Assembly (NCBI RefSeq): GCF_001421485.1
Contig: NZ_LMKK01000003.1
Coordinates: forward strand, 434,001 to 498,000
Origin: Agreia sp. Leaf210
Lineage (GTDB): Bacteria; Actinomycetota; Actinomycetes; Actinomycetales; Microbacteriaceae
Length of the DNA: 64,000 bases
Direction: 5' to 3'
Under the pieces are notes generated by a model. It was not told where the DNA came from, did no database searches, and worked only from the letters and a program-made list of their open reading frames with translations. A program made the translations under genes and the position numbers. Every line of letters starts with the position of its first letter. Position 1 is the stretch's first letter. Shown in pieces: positions 35,317-43,798 of the stretch.

Positions 35317-36522
35317 ATGAATTCCTCCCTCGCACCGGCCGATACGGCCGTCACTCCGGCTCCCGCCCTCCGCATCGGGCCGATCGAGCTCGACGTACCC
35401 GTCGTGCTCGCGCCGATGGCGGGCATCACCAACACCGCATACCGACGGCTCTGCCGCGAATACGGCGCAGGGCTCTACGTCAGTGAGATGATCACGAGCC
35501 GCGCGCTCGTCGAGCGCACCCCCGAGTCCATGCGACTCATCCGCCATCACCCGTCCGAGACGCTGCGCTCCATCCAGCTCTACGGAGTCGACCCCGCCAC
35601 GATGCGCCAGGCCGTCACCATGCTGGTCGAGGAGAATCTCGCCGACCACATCGACATGAACTTCGGATGCCCGGTGGCGAAGGTCACCCGCAAGGGCGGC
35701 GGCTCCGCCCTGCCCTGGAAGCTGGGGCTCTTCCGGCAGATCGTCGAAGAGGCAGTTGACGCAGCTGGCGACATTCCGGTCACGGTCAAGATGCGCAAAG
35801 GCATCGACGATGATCACCTCACGTACCTCGAGGCGGCCAAGGCCGCGGAGGGCGCGGGCGTGAAATCCATCGCGCTGCACGCGCGCACGGCAGCAGACTT
35901 CTACTCGGGCCAGGCCGACTGGTCGGCGATCACGAAGCTCAAAGAGACGATCACGAGCATCCCGGTGCTCGGCAACGGCGACATCTGGTCGGCCGACGAC
36001 GCCATCCGCATGGTCGACGAGACCGGATGCGACGGCGTCGTCGTCGGGCGAGGGTGCCTCGGTCGTCCCTGGCTCTTCGGCGATCTCGCCGATGCGTTCC
36101 GGGTTCGCAGCGGCCGCCTCGACGCATCCGTCGCTCGTGAGTCGCGCGCCGCGCCGACGCTCGGAGAGGTGGCCGGGGCGATCCGTCGGCACACCGAGCT
36201 GCTCTCGGAGTTCTTCGAAGACGAAGACCGTGCCTGCCGCGATATCCGCAAGCACGTCGCCTGGTACTTCAAGGGGTATCCGGTGGGCCATGAGGTTCGC
36301 GCGAGCCTCAGCATGGTGAAATCGCTCGCAGAGATGGACGCCGTTCTCGCGACGCTCGACGGCTCGCTGCCCTACCCGGGCATCGACGCAGAGGGTCCGC
36401 GAGGTCGGGCGGGTTCACCGAAACGGCCGTCGCTGCCCGACAAGTGGCTCGATTCCCGCGAACTCGATCTGCCCGAGCGCGCCGAACTGGCGAGCGCCGA
36501 ACTGCACCACAGCGGTGGATAG
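35317..36522 (+). CDS. dusB: tRNA-dihydrouridine synthase
   Basis: This 401-residue FMN-dependent enzyme reduces uridines in tRNA D-loops. It has the DusB signature VVLAPMAGITNTAYRRLCREYGAGLYVSEMI, the conserved MNFGCPVAKVTRKGGGSAL with the catalytic Cys, HARTAADFYSGQADW, and GNGDIW followed by GCDGVVVGRGCLGRPWLF. The ATG at 35317 is chosen at the start of homology; the frame upstream is open but overlaps the small cysteine gene. The C-terminal tail of about 50 residues after the family core is actinobacterial. Four bases separate it from dgt. Confidence 0.96.
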   Translation: MNSSLAPADTAVTPAPALRIGPIELDVPVVLAPMAGITNTAYRRLCREYGAGLYVSEMITSRALVERTPESMRLIRHHPSETLRSIQLYGVDPATMRQAVTMLVEENLADHIDMNFGCPVAKVTRKGGGSALPWKLGLFRQIVEEAVDAAGDIPVTVKMRKGIDDDHLTYLEAAKAAEGAGVKSIALHARTAADFYSGQADWSAITKLKETITSIPVLGNGDIWSADDAIRMVDETGCDGVVVGRGCLGRPWLFGDLADAFRVRSGRLDASVARESRAAPTLGEVAGAIRRHTELLSEFFEDEDRACRDIRKHVAWYFKGYPVGHEVRASLSMVKSLAEMDAVLATLDGSLPYPGIDAEGPRGRAGSPKRPSLPDKWLDSRELDLPERAELASAELHHSGG

Positions 36523-36526
36523 AGCC

Positions 36527-37804
36527 ATGCCGACCACCTCCGACATCGCCACCGCGCCGACCGTTCTCCCCGCGGGGTACGAGCCGCGCGACAGCGAACG
36601 CATCGTCGCCGAGCAGCACTCGTCGCGCCGCAGCGATTTCGCGCGCGACCGCGCACGCATCCTGCATTCGAGCGCCTTCCGTCGACTCGCCGCTAAGACG
36701 CAGGTGCTCTCGCCGGCCGACCTCGACTTCGCCCGCAACCGCCTCACGCATTCGCTCGAGGTGGCCCAGGTGGGTCGCGAGCTCGCCACGAGTCTCGGGC
36801 TCGACCCCGACGTGGTCGACACGGCGTGTCTCGCCCATGACCTGGGGCATCCGCCCTTCGGCCACAACGGCGAGCGCGCCCTCGCAGAGTGGGCGGCCGA
36901 CATCGGCGGCTTCGAGGGCAATGCGCAGAGCCTGCGCATTCTCACGCGACTCGAGCCGAAAGTCATCTACGCCGACGGCACGAGCGCCGGACTCAACCTC
37001 ACCCGGGCCAGCCTCGACGCGAGCTGCAAATACCCGTGGACGATCGACGACGCGATCGGCGACCCCAGCGGTCGCGCGAAGTACGGTGTGTATCCCGAAG
37101 ACGATGCCGCCTTCCGGTGGCTTCGCCAGGGTGCACCCGCGGGCCAGAAGTGCATCGAGGCCCAGGTCATGGACCTCTCCGACGACATCGCCTACTCGGT
37201 GCACGACTTCGAAGACGCCGTGCTGACCGGGTACATCGACGTGGGCGCCCTGGGCGCGCGGGCCGATCACGACGATCTGGTGTCGGCGATCTCGTCGTGG
37301 GTGGGCGACGACTTCAGCCGCGACGAATTGACCGCCGCCTTCGACGAGCTCACCTCCCTTGAGATCTGGCTCGACGGCTGGGACGGATCTCGGCTGGCCC
37401 AGGGTCGATTGAAGAATCTCACCAGCCAGCTGATCGGCAGGTTCGCCGGCCGATCGACGGCCGCTACCCGTGATGCGTACCCCGCAGAGGCACTCGCCCG
37501 TTTCGGCGGACGCGTCGTCGTTCCCCGGCCAGTGGAGGCGCAGATCGCGGTGCTGAAAGGCATCGTCGCCGCCTACGTGATGGCCAGCGACTCCCGCCAG
37601 CCGCTCTACGTCGAACAGCGCGGCATCCTGACCTCCCTCGCTACCGAGCTCTTCCGTCTCGGCGAGGGTGCGCTCGAGGTGGCGTTCGCGGCCGACTGGC
37701 GCGAAGCATCCGATGACGCGGCGCGCAAGCGCGTCGTGGTCGATCAGGTGGCCAGCCTCACCGATCAGTCGGCGATCGCCTGGAGCAGGGGACTGCTGGG
37801 CTGA
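36527..37804 (+). CDS. dgt: deoxyguanosinetriphosphate triphosphohydrolase-like protein
   Basis: This 425-residue HD-superfamily protein has the metal-binding HD pattern. LTHSLEVAQVGRELA carries the first His, and the CLAHDLGHPPFGHNGE motif carries the HD pair and downstream His; MDLSDDIAYSVHDFED supplies the last Asp. RRLAAKTQVLSP is typical for the group. It converts dNTPs to deoxynucleosides plus triphosphate, with broad substrate use in homologues. It starts just after dusB and its stop overlaps the dnaG start by one base, so the three form one operon. Confidence 0.95.
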   Translation: MPTTSDIATAPTVLPAGYEPRDSERIVAEQHSSRRSDFARDRARILHSSAFRRLAAKTQVLSPADLDFARNRLTHSLEVAQVGRELATSLGLDPDVVDTACLAHDLGHPPFGHNGERALAEWAADIGGFEGNAQSLRILTRLEPKVIYADGTSAGLNLTRASLDASCKYPWTIDDAIGDPSGRAKYGVYPEDDAAFRWLRQGAPAGQKCIEAQVMDLSDDIAYSVHDFEDAVLTGYIDVGALGARADHDDLVSAISSWVGDDFSRDELTAAFDELTSLEIWLDGWDGSRLAQGRLKNLTSQLIGRFAGRSTAATRDAYPAEALARFGGRVVVPRPVEAQIAVLKGIVAAYVMASDSRQPLYVEQRGILTSLATELFRLGEGALEVAFAADWREASDDAARKRVVVDQVASLTDQSAIAWSRGLLG

Positions 37805-39699
37805 TGGCTGGACTGATTCTGAGGCGCGACATCGACGAGGTCAGGTCGCGCATCAACCTGGGCGACGTCGTGGGAGAGTACGTCACGCTGAAGAGTGCCG
37901 GCGTGGGATCGATGAAGGGGCTCTGCCCGTTCCACGACGAACGCAGCCCGAGCTTCCACGTTCGCCCACAGGTGGGGTACTACCACTGCTTCGGTTGCGG
38001 CGAAGGCGGTGACGTCTTCACCTTTCTGCAGAAGATGGATCACGTTTCGTTCAGCGAGGCCGTCGAGCGCATGGCCGCGCGCATCGGATTCGAGCTGCAC
38101 TACGAAGACGGGGGAGCCCCGTCTGACTACTCCAGCCGGGCACGACTCCTGGCGGCCAACGACGCTGCCAGGGAGTTCTTCATCGAGCAGCTCATGACGC
38201 CCGAGGCAGAGGTCGGCAGGCGGTTCCTCGGCGAGCGGGGCTTCGACGCGTCGGCGGCGCAGCGCTTCGGTGTCGGCTTCGCACCCAAAGGCTGGGACAT
38301 CCTCGGCAAGCACCTCCGCTCCAAGGGGTTCACGTCCGACGAGCTCACAGCGGCGGGCCTCACCAGCACGGGCGAGAAGGGCAGCTACGACAGGTTTCGC
38401 GGGCGGCTCATCTGGCCGATCCGCGATCAGACGGGTCAGACAGTCGGCTTCGGTGCGCGGCGCCTGCTCGACGACGACAAGGGCCCCAAGTACCTGAACA
38501 CGCCAGAGACGCTCGTGTATCACAAGTCGCAGGTGCTCTACGGGCTCGACCTGGCCAAGCGAGACATCGCTCGGAGCCACCAGGTCGTGATCGTCGAGGG
38601 GTACACCGATGTGATGGCCTGCCACCTCGCCGGGGTCACGACCGCGGTCGCCACCTGCGGCACCTCGTTCGGTGTCGACCACATCAAGGTCATGCGCCGC
38701 GTGCTCTCCGACGATACGGCAGGGCTCGGCGAGGTCATCTTCACGTTCGACCCGGATGCCGCCGGCCAGAAAGCCGTGCTGCGTGCCTTCAGCGAGGAGC
38801 ACCGCTTCGCCGCGCAAACCTACGTGGCCGTGGCCCCCGACGGGCTCGATCCCTGCGACCTGCGGCTCGGTCGAGGAGACGACGCGGTGCGTCGTCTCGT
38901 CACGGGCAAGAAGCCCATGTTCGAGTTCGTGATCAAGCAGCGCCTCTCGACCTTCGACCTCAACACGGTCGAGGGCCGCGTCGCCGCGCTGCGGGCAGCG
39001 GCTCCGGTCGTCGCCGACATCCGAGATCCCTCTATCCGACCCGGATACGCTCGCGAGCTCGCGCGTCTGCTCGGCATGGACCTCGGCGAGGTGGGGCGGG
39101 CAGTGGATGCCGCGGGAAGGTCGAGCGAGCACGCCGCGTCGCGAGAACTCGAGTCGCCGCGGTTGGCCCCGGCCGCCGAGGGCGGGCCGGCATCCATCAC
39201 CTCGCTCGAGGTCGCGCCGCCCGTGGCCATCTCCCTGACCAGTCTGCCGAGCACAACGGCAACCCGCCTCGAGCGCGATGCGTTGATGGCGATGCTGCAG
39301 TTCCCGAACAGCGTCGGCAAAGACCTGCTGGCGCGGGGAACGGCGGTGGCGTTCAGCAACGGAGCATTGGCCGCGGTACGCGACGCCGTGGCCATGAGAC
39401 TCAACTCCTTCGACAAGCCCGAGTGGGCATCGATCATCCAGGAGACCGTCCCCGATCCTGTGAAGACGCTCGTCGCGCAGCTCGCCGTCGCTCCCGTGCC
39501 CGAACGCCCCGAACGCGAACTCGACGTGTACCTGCAACAGGTGGTGCTCTCGCTCATCGAACGCGATCTGGTGCGTCGCAAAGAGGAGTTGCTCGGGCAG
39601 TTCCAGCGCACCGATGCGACCGCCCAGCCCGAAGAGCACCGTTCGCTGCAGCGTCAGCTCATGCAGGTCGAAGCCGACAGGCGAGCGCTGCGCGAATAG
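37804..39699 (+). CDS. dnaG: DNA primase
   Basis: This 631-residue primase is full length. The N-terminal CHC2 zinc ribbon is C41-P-F-H44 and C62-F-G-C65. The core RNA polymerase domain has FGARRLLDDDKGPKYLNTPET. The TOPRIM catalytic motif VIVEGYTDVMACH starts near residue 262 and FTFDPDAAGQKA provides metal-binding Asp residues. The C-terminal helicase-binding domain (about 480-631) is present. It makes RNA primers for the lagging strand and interacts with DnaB. Translational coupling to dgt links nucleotide-pool control and replication. Confidence 0.98.
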   Translation: MAGLILRRDIDEVRSRINLGDVVGEYVTLKSAGVGSMKGLCPFHDERSPSFHVRPQVGYYHCFGCGEGGDVFTFLQKMDHVSFSEAVERMAARIGFELHYEDGGAPSDYSSRARLLAANDAAREFFIEQLMTPEAEVGRRFLGERGFDASAAQRFGVGFAPKGWDILGKHLRSKGFTSDELTAAGLTSTGEKGSYDRFRGRLIWPIRDQTGQTVGFGARRLLDDDKGPKYLNTPETLVYHKSQVLYGLDLAKRDIARSHQVVIVEGYTDVMACHLAGVTTAVATCGTSFGVDHIKVMRRVLSDDTAGLGEVIFTFDPDAAGQKAVLRAFSEEHRFAAQTYVAVAPDGLDPCDLRLGRGDDAVRRLVTGKKPMFEFVIKQRLSTFDLNTVEGRVAALRAAAPVVADIRDPSIRPGYARELARLLGMDLGEVGRAVDAAGRSSEHAASRELESPRLAPAAEGGPASITSLEVAPPVAISLTSLPSTTATRLERDALMAMLQFPNSVGKDLLARGTAVAFSNGALAAVRDAVAMRLNSFDKPEWASIIQETVPDPVKTLVAQLAVAPVPERPERELDVYLQQVVLSLIERDLVRRKEELLGQFQRTDATAQPEEHRSLQRQLMQVEADRRALRE

Positions 39700-39720
39700 C
39701 CGACGATGGCAGCGAAGCGC

Positions 39721-39756
39721 TCCTGCGAGGCAGGAACCGGCTTGTTTCGATCCGGT
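39721..39756 (+). terminator. two small hairpins after dnaG
   Basis: TCCTGC (39721-39726), GAG, GCAGGA (39730-39735), immediately followed by ACCGG (39736-39740) pairing with CCGGT (39752-39756). Neither stem is long. Together they lie 20-60 nt past the dnaG stop, with TTTCG in the second loop. Confidence 0.45.
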
Positions 39757-39785
39757 AAACATGTTCCTCCCCGCTCCCTGTCAGC

Positions 39786-39815
39786 TTGGTGACAGTTCGT
39801 CCGCTGCGGTATGAC
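39786..39815 (+). promoter_or_regulatory. candidate promoter of the peptide ABC operon
   Basis: TTGGTG (39786-39791), an 18-bp spacer, and TATGAC (39810-39815) form the best sigma-70-like pair upstream of the binding protein gene. A leader of about 70 nt with AGAGAGG before the ATG follows. The assignment is by consensus only. Confidence 0.45.
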
Positions 39816-39894
39816 TGGGGTACAGCAATCACGGTATGCCCCGATAAGGGGGTGCACCTGTGTCTGAAACATCACTCCAGAGAGGTAGACGGAT

Positions 39895-41526
39895 ATGAGA
39901 TCCGCATCCACACGCACGGCTCGAGTCGTCGCGTCGCTCGCCGGAACAGCAGCGGTGGCCCTCGTGCTCGCCGGGTGCTCCGGCGGCTCGAACGGCGGCA
40001 GCACGGGCGGCAGCGCCATCACCATCGGTACCACCGACAAGGTCACGGTGCTCGATCCGGCCGGGTCGTACGACAACGGCTCCTTCGCCGTCATGAACCA
40101 GGTGTTCCCCTTCCTGATGAACACGCCCTACGGCACCCCCGATGTCAAACCGGACATCGCGGAGTCCGCGGAGTTCACCGCGCCCACCGAGTACACCGTC
40201 AAGCTGAAGCCCGGACTGAAGTTCGCCAACGGCAACGACCTCACCTCGTCTGACGTGAAGTTCTCGTTCGATCGCCAGCTTGCCATCAACGATGAGAACG
40301 GCCCTGCGTCGCTCCTGTACAACCTCGACTCGGTCGCGGCACCCGACGACACCACGGTCGTCTTCACCCTCAAGTCGGCCGACGACCAGGTCTTCCCGCA
40401 GATCCTGTCGAGCCCCGCCGGTCCCATCGTCGACGAAGACGTCTTCTCGGCCACGGAGCTCACCAGCGACGAGGACATCGTCAAGGGCAAGGCATTCGCC
40501 GGCCAGTACGAAATCGCCAGCTACGACTTCAACAACCTGATCTCGTACAAGGCGTTCGCGGGCTACGACGGCGTTCTGGGCAAGGCGAAGACCGACCAGG
40601 TCAACGTCAAGTACTACGCCGACTCGTCGAACCTCAAGCTCGACATCCAGGAGGGCAACATCGATGTGGCCTTCCGTAGCCTCTCCGCGACCGACATCGA
40701 CGACCTGAAGGGCAACGACAAGGTCAAGGTCGTCGACGGACCCGGCGGCGAGATCCGCTACATCGTCTTCAACTTCGACACGCAGCCGTTCGGGGCCAAG
40801 ACGCCCGAGGCCGACCCGGCCAAGGCCCTGGCTGTGCGCCAGGCCGTGGCCGACCTCATCGACCGCGATGAGATCGCCGACCAGGTCTACAAGGGCACGT
40901 ACACTCCGCTCTACTCCTACGTTCCCGCAGGTCTGACGGGCGCGACCGAGTCGCTCAAGGCACCCTACGGCGACGGAAACGGTGGCCCGGATGCCGACAA
41001 GGCCAAGTCCACTCTCGAGGCCGCAGGCATCACCGGCCCGGTCGAGCTGTCGCTGCAGTACAGCAACGACCACTACGGCCCCTCCTCGGGCGACGAGTAC
41101 GCGCTCATCAAGGATCAGCTCGAGTCGACCGGTCTCTTCACGGTCAACCTCGAGACGACCGAATGGGTGCAGTACTCGAAGGACCGCACGACCGACGTGT
41201 ACCCGTCGTACCAGCTCGGCTGGTTCCCGGACTACTCCGACGCCGACAACTACCTGACGCCGTTCTTCCTGACCGAGAACTTCCTGGCCAATCACTACGA
41301 CAACCCGGCCGTCAACGACCTGATCCTCAAGCAGGCCGTCACGACCGACCCCGCGGAGCGCACGGCCCTGATCGAACAGATCCAGGATGCCGTCGCTGCG
41401 GACCTCTCGACGGTTCCGTACCTGCAGGGCGCCCAGGTGGCGGTCACCGGAACGACCGTCGAGGGAACGAAGGACACGCTCGACGCGTCGTTCAAGTTCC
41501 GCTACGGAGCCCTGACCAAGGGCTGA
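39895..41526 (+). CDS. ABC transporter substrate-binding lipoprotein (peptide family)
   Basis: This 543-residue SBP_bac_5 protein is secreted and lipid-anchored. A basic N-terminus and hydrophobic segment lead to the lipobox L25-A26-G27-C28, then a Gly/Ser linker. The mature part has the family pattern: ADLIDRDEIADQVYKGTYTPLYSYVPAG, LDIQEGNIDVAF, and the C-terminal WFPDYSDADNYLTPFFL. Related proteins bind oligopeptides, nickel or sugars; the ligand is not predictable. It is the first gene of the importer operon. The hairpin after it probably raises its share of the transcripts. Confidence 0.95.
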   Translation: MRSASTRTARVVASLAGTAAVALVLAGCSGGSNGGSTGGSAITIGTTDKVTVLDPAGSYDNGSFAVMNQVFPFLMNTPYGTPDVKPDIAESAEFTAPTEYTVKLKPGLKFANGNDLTSSDVKFSFDRQLAINDENGPASLLYNLDSVAAPDDTTVVFTLKSADDQVFPQILSSPAGPIVDEDVFSATELTSDEDIVKGKAFAGQYEIASYDFNNLISYKAFAGYDGVLGKAKTDQVNVKYYADSSNLKLDIQEGNIDVAFRSLSATDIDDLKGNDKVKVVDGPGGEIRYIVFNFDTQPFGAKTPEADPAKALAVRQAVADLIDRDEIADQVYKGTYTPLYSYVPAGLTGATESLKAPYGDGNGGPDADKAKSTLEAAGITGPVELSLQYSNDHYGPSSGDEYALIKDQLESTGLFTVNLETTEWVQYSKDRTTDVYPSYQLGWFPDYSDADNYLTPFFLTENFLANHYDNPAVNDLILKQAVTTDPAERTALIEQIQDAVAADLSTVPYLQGAQVAVTGTTVEGTKDTLDASFKFRYGALTKG

Positions 41527-41530
41527 TCGG

Positions 41531-41560
41531 CCACAGGCTAGAGTCTGTCTAGCATTGTGG
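41531..41560 (+). promoter_or_regulatory. hairpin just after the binding-protein gene
   Basis: CCACA (41531-41535) pairs with TGTGG (41556-41560). Inside, GCTAGA (41537-41542) pairs with TCTAGC (41548-41553) around GTCTG. The 11-bp interrupted stem abuts the stronger one that follows. TAGCAT (41550-41555) in the 3' arm could also be a -10. Confidence 0.5.
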
Positions 41561-41596
41561 CTCAGGGGCGAGGCGCGCAGGCGCCTCGCCCCTGAG
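41561..41596 (+). terminator. strong intercistronic stem between binding protein and permease genes
   Basis: CTCAGGGGCGAGGCGC (41561-41576), loop GCAG, GCGCCTCGCCCCTGAG (41581-41596): a perfect 16-bp stem. It sits 34 nt past the lipoprotein stop and 37 nt before the permease GTG, with no T-tract. Partial termination or 3'-end protection would let the binding protein exceed the membrane subunits. Confidence 0.75.
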
Positions 41597-41633
41597 TCAC
41601 GTCACCCGTCGTTTTTACCGAAGGACATCGCAC

Positions 41634-42734
41634 GTGACTGCAGAACTCAGCTCTCCGGATCCGGCATCCGCCGCGCCCCCGGCCGTACTCCGGCGAAGCT
41701 CGTCGTCGGGTGGGGGAGGCCTCGGCCGCTACATCCTCGTGCGCTTCCTGCTCATCATCCCGACGGTGTTCATCCTCGTGACCCTCGTCTTCCTGCTCAT
41801 GCGCACGACCGGAGACCCGATCACGGCCGCCCTGGGCGGCAAGCTGACCGGTCCCCAGCTGCAGGAGCGCATCCATGAAGCGGGCTACGACCGCCCGCTC
41901 ATCGTTCAGTACCTCGAGTACCTCGGCAACATCTTCACCGGCAACTTCGGCAACACCCTCAGCGACAACCGCCCCGTCACCCAGGTGCTGCTGACCTATG
42001 GCGGCGCTACGCTCGAGCTCGCGTTCTACGCGTTGATCGTGGCGTTCATCGTCGGAATCCCGCTCGGTATGGTCGCCGCTTCGTTCCGCGACCGCGCGCC
42101 CGACGCGTTCCTGCGTATCTTCGCGATCCTCTGCTACGCGACCCCGGTCTTCTTCGCGGGTCTCCTGCTCAAGCTCGTGTTCGCCGTCTGGTTCCAGATC
42201 CTCCCGGTCGCGGGGCGCGCCTCCACCGGCGCCGAGCTGCAGATGCAGTTCCTGCAGTCGAAGACGGGCATCTATCTCATCGACGCGATCCAGACGGGCA
42301 ACCCCGACGTGATCGGCGACGTGCTCTCGCACGCTGTGCTTCCCGGGGTCGCTCTCGGCCTTCTCACCGCGGGCGTGTTCCTGAGGCTCGTGCGCACCAA
42401 CCTCATCGGTACCCTCGGAACCGACTACGTCGACTCCGCACGGTCACGCGGAGTCACGGAATTCCGGCTGGTGCGCAAGCACGCGTATCGCCCCGCTCTG
42501 ATTCCGATCATCACCGTCATCGGCCTGCAGATCGCACTGCTGCTCGGCGGCGCGGTGTTGACCGAGACGACATTCGAATGGAAGGGGCTCGGCTTCCAGC
42601 TGGCCCAATACCTCCAGGCACGTGACTTCGTCGCCGTGCAGGGCATCGTCGCCCTCCTGGCCGTGATCGTCGCCGTCACCAACTTCATCGTGGACATCAT
42701 CGCCGCGCTGATCGACCCGAGAGTCAGGTACTAG
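41634..42734 (+). CDS. ABC transporter permease (DppB/OppB type)
   Basis: This 366-residue protein has six predicted membrane helices and the conserved N-terminal FLLIIPTVFILVTLVFLLMRTTGDP of the DppB group. The first 35 residues are a Pro/Ala/Ser-rich cytoplasmic extension. The cytoplasmic EAA-like loop for ATPase contact (DYVDSARSRGVTEFRLVRKHAYRPALIPIIT) is present. The start is GTG with GAAGGA upstream. It pairs with the next permease to form the pore. The next gene begins right after it. Confidence 0.94.
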   Translation: MTAELSSPDPASAAPPAVLRRSSSSGGGGLGRYILVRFLLIIPTVFILVTLVFLLMRTTGDPITAALGGKLTGPQLQERIHEAGYDRPLIVQYLEYLGNIFTGNFGNTLSDNRPVTQVLLTYGGATLELAFYALIVAFIVGIPLGMVAASFRDRAPDAFLRIFAILCYATPVFFAGLLLKLVFAVWFQILPVAGRASTGAELQMQFLQSKTGIYLIDAIQTGNPDVIGDVLSHAVLPGVALGLLTAGVFLRLVRTNLIGTLGTDYVDSARSRGVTEFRLVRKHAYRPALIPIITVIGLQIALLLGGAVLTETTFEWKGLGFQLAQYLQARDFVAVQGIVALLAVIVAVTNFIVDIIAALIDPRVRY

Positions 42735-42736
42735 TC

Positions 42737-43798
42737 GTGACGACCACAACCACTCGTCCCCGCCCGCGTCGCAATCTCTCGTCGCGCATCCCGCTGTTCG
42801 CCGAGGTGCGCTCCAGCATCGGCCTGCAGCGCGGCATGCTGATCGCGGGCGTCGTCATCACGGGCGTCTTCGTGATCACCGCGGTGCTTGCCCCGCTGCT
42901 CGCGCCCTACGGGTTCGCCCAACTGCGTGCCGACGGCACCCCGTTCGGCGCCCAGCAGGCACCGAACGCCGAGCATCTGCTGGGCACGACGGTCGGCGGC
43001 TACGACGTACTCTCCCGGGTGATCTGGGGTGCCCAGACCGCGATCCTCACGATCGTCGTCTCGGTCATCCTCTCGATCTTCGCCGGCATCTTCCTCGGAC
43101 TCGTGTCCGGCTACATCGGAGGCTGGCTCGACCGGGTACTGGTCGTCGTCTGCGACGCCATCTACGCCTTCCCCTCGCTCCTGCTCGCCATCGTCATGTC
43201 GATCGTGATCTCGGGCGGTCAGAGCAACCTCTTCGGAGGCATCCTGGCGGCGTCGATCTCGATCACCGTCGTCTTCATTCCGCAGTATTTCCGCGTGATC
43301 AGGGCCGAGACGGTGCGCATCAAGAGCGAGGCCTACGTCGAGTCCGCCAAAGTGATCGGTACGCGCGCGCCGCGCATCATCTTCCGTCACGTGCTGCGCA
43401 ACGCCACCCGCTCGCTTCCTCTCCTCCTGACCCTCAACTCGTCGGAGGCCCTCCTGACACTCGCCGGCCTCGGCTTCCTCGGCTTCGGCATCGAGCCCAC
43501 GGCCGCCGCCGAATGGGGCTACGACCTCAACAAGTCCCTCTCCGACGTCACGAGCGGAATCTGGTGGACCTCCCTGTTCCCCGGTCTCGCCATCGTGCTC
43601 GCCGTATTGGGCATCACCCTTCTCGGCGAGAGCCTCAACGACCTCGCCGACCCGCGCCTCCGCGGACGCCGCGCGGCGCTCGACACCGGCGCGCCGGCTC
43701 CGGACAACGGAGCGGCACCGCACGGTGCAGCAGCGACCGGCCAGGCGGTGGTCGCCGACGACAGAGCGACAACGAACGACGAGGAGCGCGTCTCATGA
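42737..43798 (+). CDS. ABC transporter permease (DppC/OppC type)
   Basis: This 353-residue protein has five to six helices and the DppC pattern: an N-terminal helix, HLLGTTVGGYDVLSRVIWGAQTAILTIV, and the EAA-type loop YVESAKVIGTRAPRIIFRHVLRNATRSLPLLLT. The C-terminus has about 45 extra polar residues (DTGAPAPDNGAAPHGAAATGQ). The GTG start is adjacent to the previous stop, and its stop overlaps the ATPase ATG, so translation is coupled through the operon. Confidence 0.94.
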   Translation: MTTTTTRPRPRRNLSSRIPLFAEVRSSIGLQRGMLIAGVVITGVFVITAVLAPLLAPYGFAQLRADGTPFGAQQAPNAEHLLGTTVGGYDVLSRVIWGAQTAILTIVVSVILSIFAGIFLGLVSGYIGGWLDRVLVVVCDAIYAFPSLLLAIVMSIVISGGQSNLFGGILAASISITVVFIPQYFRVIRAETVRIKSEAYVESAKVIGTRAPRIIFRHVLRNATRSLPLLLTLNSSEALLTLAGLGFLGFGIEPTAAAEWGYDLNKSLSDVTSGIWWTSLFPGLAIVLAVLGITLLGESLNDLADPRLRGRRAALDTGAPAPDNGAAPHGAAATGQAVVADDRATTNDEERVS

